A stretch of 6,312 nucleotides of DNA. It comes from Parvularculaceae bacterium UBA4496 (GTDB lineage: Bacteria > Pseudomonadota > Alphaproteobacteria > Caulobacterales > Parvularculaceae). Location: NCBI GenBank assembly GCA_002388885.1, contig DGNI01000105.1, positions 7,150 to 13,461 of the forward strand, in the 5' to 3' direction. Each line of letters opens with the position of its first letter. Position 1 is the stretch's first letter. The position numbers and the translations under genes are program-made. Positions 5,828-6,312 of this stretch are shown here, one piece after another. Under the pieces are notes generated by a model that made no database searches, was not told the DNA's origin, and saw nothing but the letters and a program-made list of their open reading frames with translations.

Positions 5828-6268
5828 TTATTCGCCTTCGACAATGGTCCAGACACCGAGAACATTCCCGGCAGGGTCGCGAAAATGAAACCGCCTGCCG
5901 CCGGGAAACTCGTGACGTTCGGTAATTTCGCCGCCAGCATCGACGACCCGCTTCTCGCTGGCCGCAAGGTCTTCTGCATAAAGAACAACAAGAGCGGAGC
6001 CGACAATCGGTTTTTCGCCGCCGCGAAAGCCGCCGTCGAGTCCCGCGCCCGAAAAACTGATGTAAGTCTCGCCCCATTCCTGAAATTCCCAGCCGAATGC
6101 TGCGGCGTAAAACGCCTTCACCGCACTCAGATCTTCGGCGGCGAATTCAACGTAATCCACATGATTGGTCGTGCGCGTCATCAATGCATCTCCTGCGGTC
6201 GGGCTGGCGAAGGGATCATCGCAAGCCGCGAGCAAAAAGAACATAACAGGAACAGCAATGCAACGCAT
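5828..6268 (-). CDS. VOC-fold (glyoxalase/bleomycin-resistance-like) protein with possible lipoprotein signal
   Basis: From Met30 (ATG 6181) this is a single VOC module of 117 residues. It begins TNHVDYVEF (His36, Glu41), continues FYAAAFGWEF and ALVVLYAEDL, and ends FHFRDPAGNVLGVWT (from 127), the common signature of small cytosolic VOC proteins that dimerise to build a metal site. Substrate and reaction are unknown. The frame extends in the same register to ATG 6268, adding MRCIAVPVMFFLLAAC (1-16), which reads as a lipoprotein signal with lipobox LAAC and Cys16, followed by Asp17-Asp18. ATG 6181 has a strong AGGAG 8 bases upstream and is the usual family start; ATG 6268 has AGAGGG 8 bases upstream but overlaps an apparent divergent gene. 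I list the long form because the signal is striking. The short form is about equally likely, and both could be made. VOC identity is firm; the N-terminus is not. Confidence 0.87.
   Translation of the reverse strand: MRCIAVPVMFFLLAACDDPFASPTAGDALMTRTTNHVDYVEFAAEDLSAVKAFYAAAFGWEFQEWGETYISFSGAGLDGGFRGGEKPIVGSALVVLYAEDLAASEKRVVDAGGEITERHEFPGGRRFHFRDPAGNVLGVWTIVEGE
6190..6194 (-). promoter_or_regulatory. Strong internal ribosome-binding site before Met30 of the VOC protein
   Basis: Minus-strand AGGAG lies 8 bases before ATG 6181, the position where cytosolic VOC proteins of this type normally begin. It is the best ribosome-binding site of this gene and supports a 117-residue product, either alone or beside the longer lipoprotein-like form. 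Confidence 0.6.
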
Positions 6269-6312
6269 TAAATCCGCCCTCTATGACATTTCAAACCCCG
6301 ACGAAGACGAAA
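6258..6312 (+). CDS. 5' end of an unrecognised gene running off the right edge
   Basis: ATG 6258 has AGGA (6248-6251) 6 bases upstream and opens a frame with no stop to the window end. Its 18 codons read MQRIKSALYDISNPDEDE, a plausible amphipathic, acidic N-terminus with codon choice like the neighbours. I do not recognise the family from so few residues. It is divergent from the VOC gene. If real, it overlaps the long VOC start by 11 bases, or leaves a 76-base promoter spacer if the VOC protein starts at 6181. A chance open stretch of this length cannot be excluded. Confidence 0.45.
   Translation, partial: MQRIKSALYDISNPDEDE

Noticed and set aside
5445..6077. Minus-strand open frame of 210 codons overlapping the ThiE-like and VOC genes
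   Set aside because: It spans two well-identified genes in other frames and is extremely Arg-rich, as expected for a shadow frame.

Overview
The window looks like ordinary chromosomal DNA from an alphaproteobacterium. The clues are a CckA-type hybrid histidine kinase, a CenR/OtpR-type response regulator, frequent GC-ending codons and an estimated GC content near 60%. CckA and CenR are both typical of this class; the genus cannot be read from the sequence, though a Caulobacterales/Parvularculales/Rhizobiales-like relative would fit. I see no insertion sequence, phage gene, CRISPR array, rRNA gene or intact tRNA.

Layout. Bases 1-2211 (minus) carry most of a membrane-bound PAS-rich kinase resembling CckA; its C-terminus runs off the left edge. 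A 212-base divergent spacer (2212-2423) follows, with a candidate promoter, a DnaA-box-like site and two GANTC sites. A patatin-like serine hydrolase (2424-3350, plus) then meets an ArsC-family reductase (3356-3703, minus) tail to tail. The reductase lies directly downstream of the CenR-like regulator (3712-4401, minus), and its ribosome-binding site overlaps the regulator's stop codon, so the two form a tight operon. Further upstream on the same strand is the PLP-homeostasis protein YggS (4509-5219), which may feed into that operon. YggS starts head to head with a ThiE/TenI-type thiamine-phosphate-synthase-like protein (about 5211-5825, plus). That gene ends two bases from a VOC-fold protein (5828-6268 or 6181, minus). 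At the right edge, a plus-strand gene appears to begin at 6258.

How the genes relate. Two signalling proteins tied in other alphaproteobacteria to cell cycle (CckA) and envelope integrity (CenR) lie about 1.5 kb apart, with a lipid-acting hydrolase family member and a thiol/redox reductase between them. YggS and the ThiE-like protein both concern cofactor vitamins (B6 and B1). Nothing here amounts to a clearly new system. The points most worth checking are start-site puzzles: a possible lipoprotein form of the VOC protein, and an overlapping TTG start for the ThiE-like protein. The coupled cenR-arsC operon and the candidate cell-cycle signals upstream of cckA also deserve a look.
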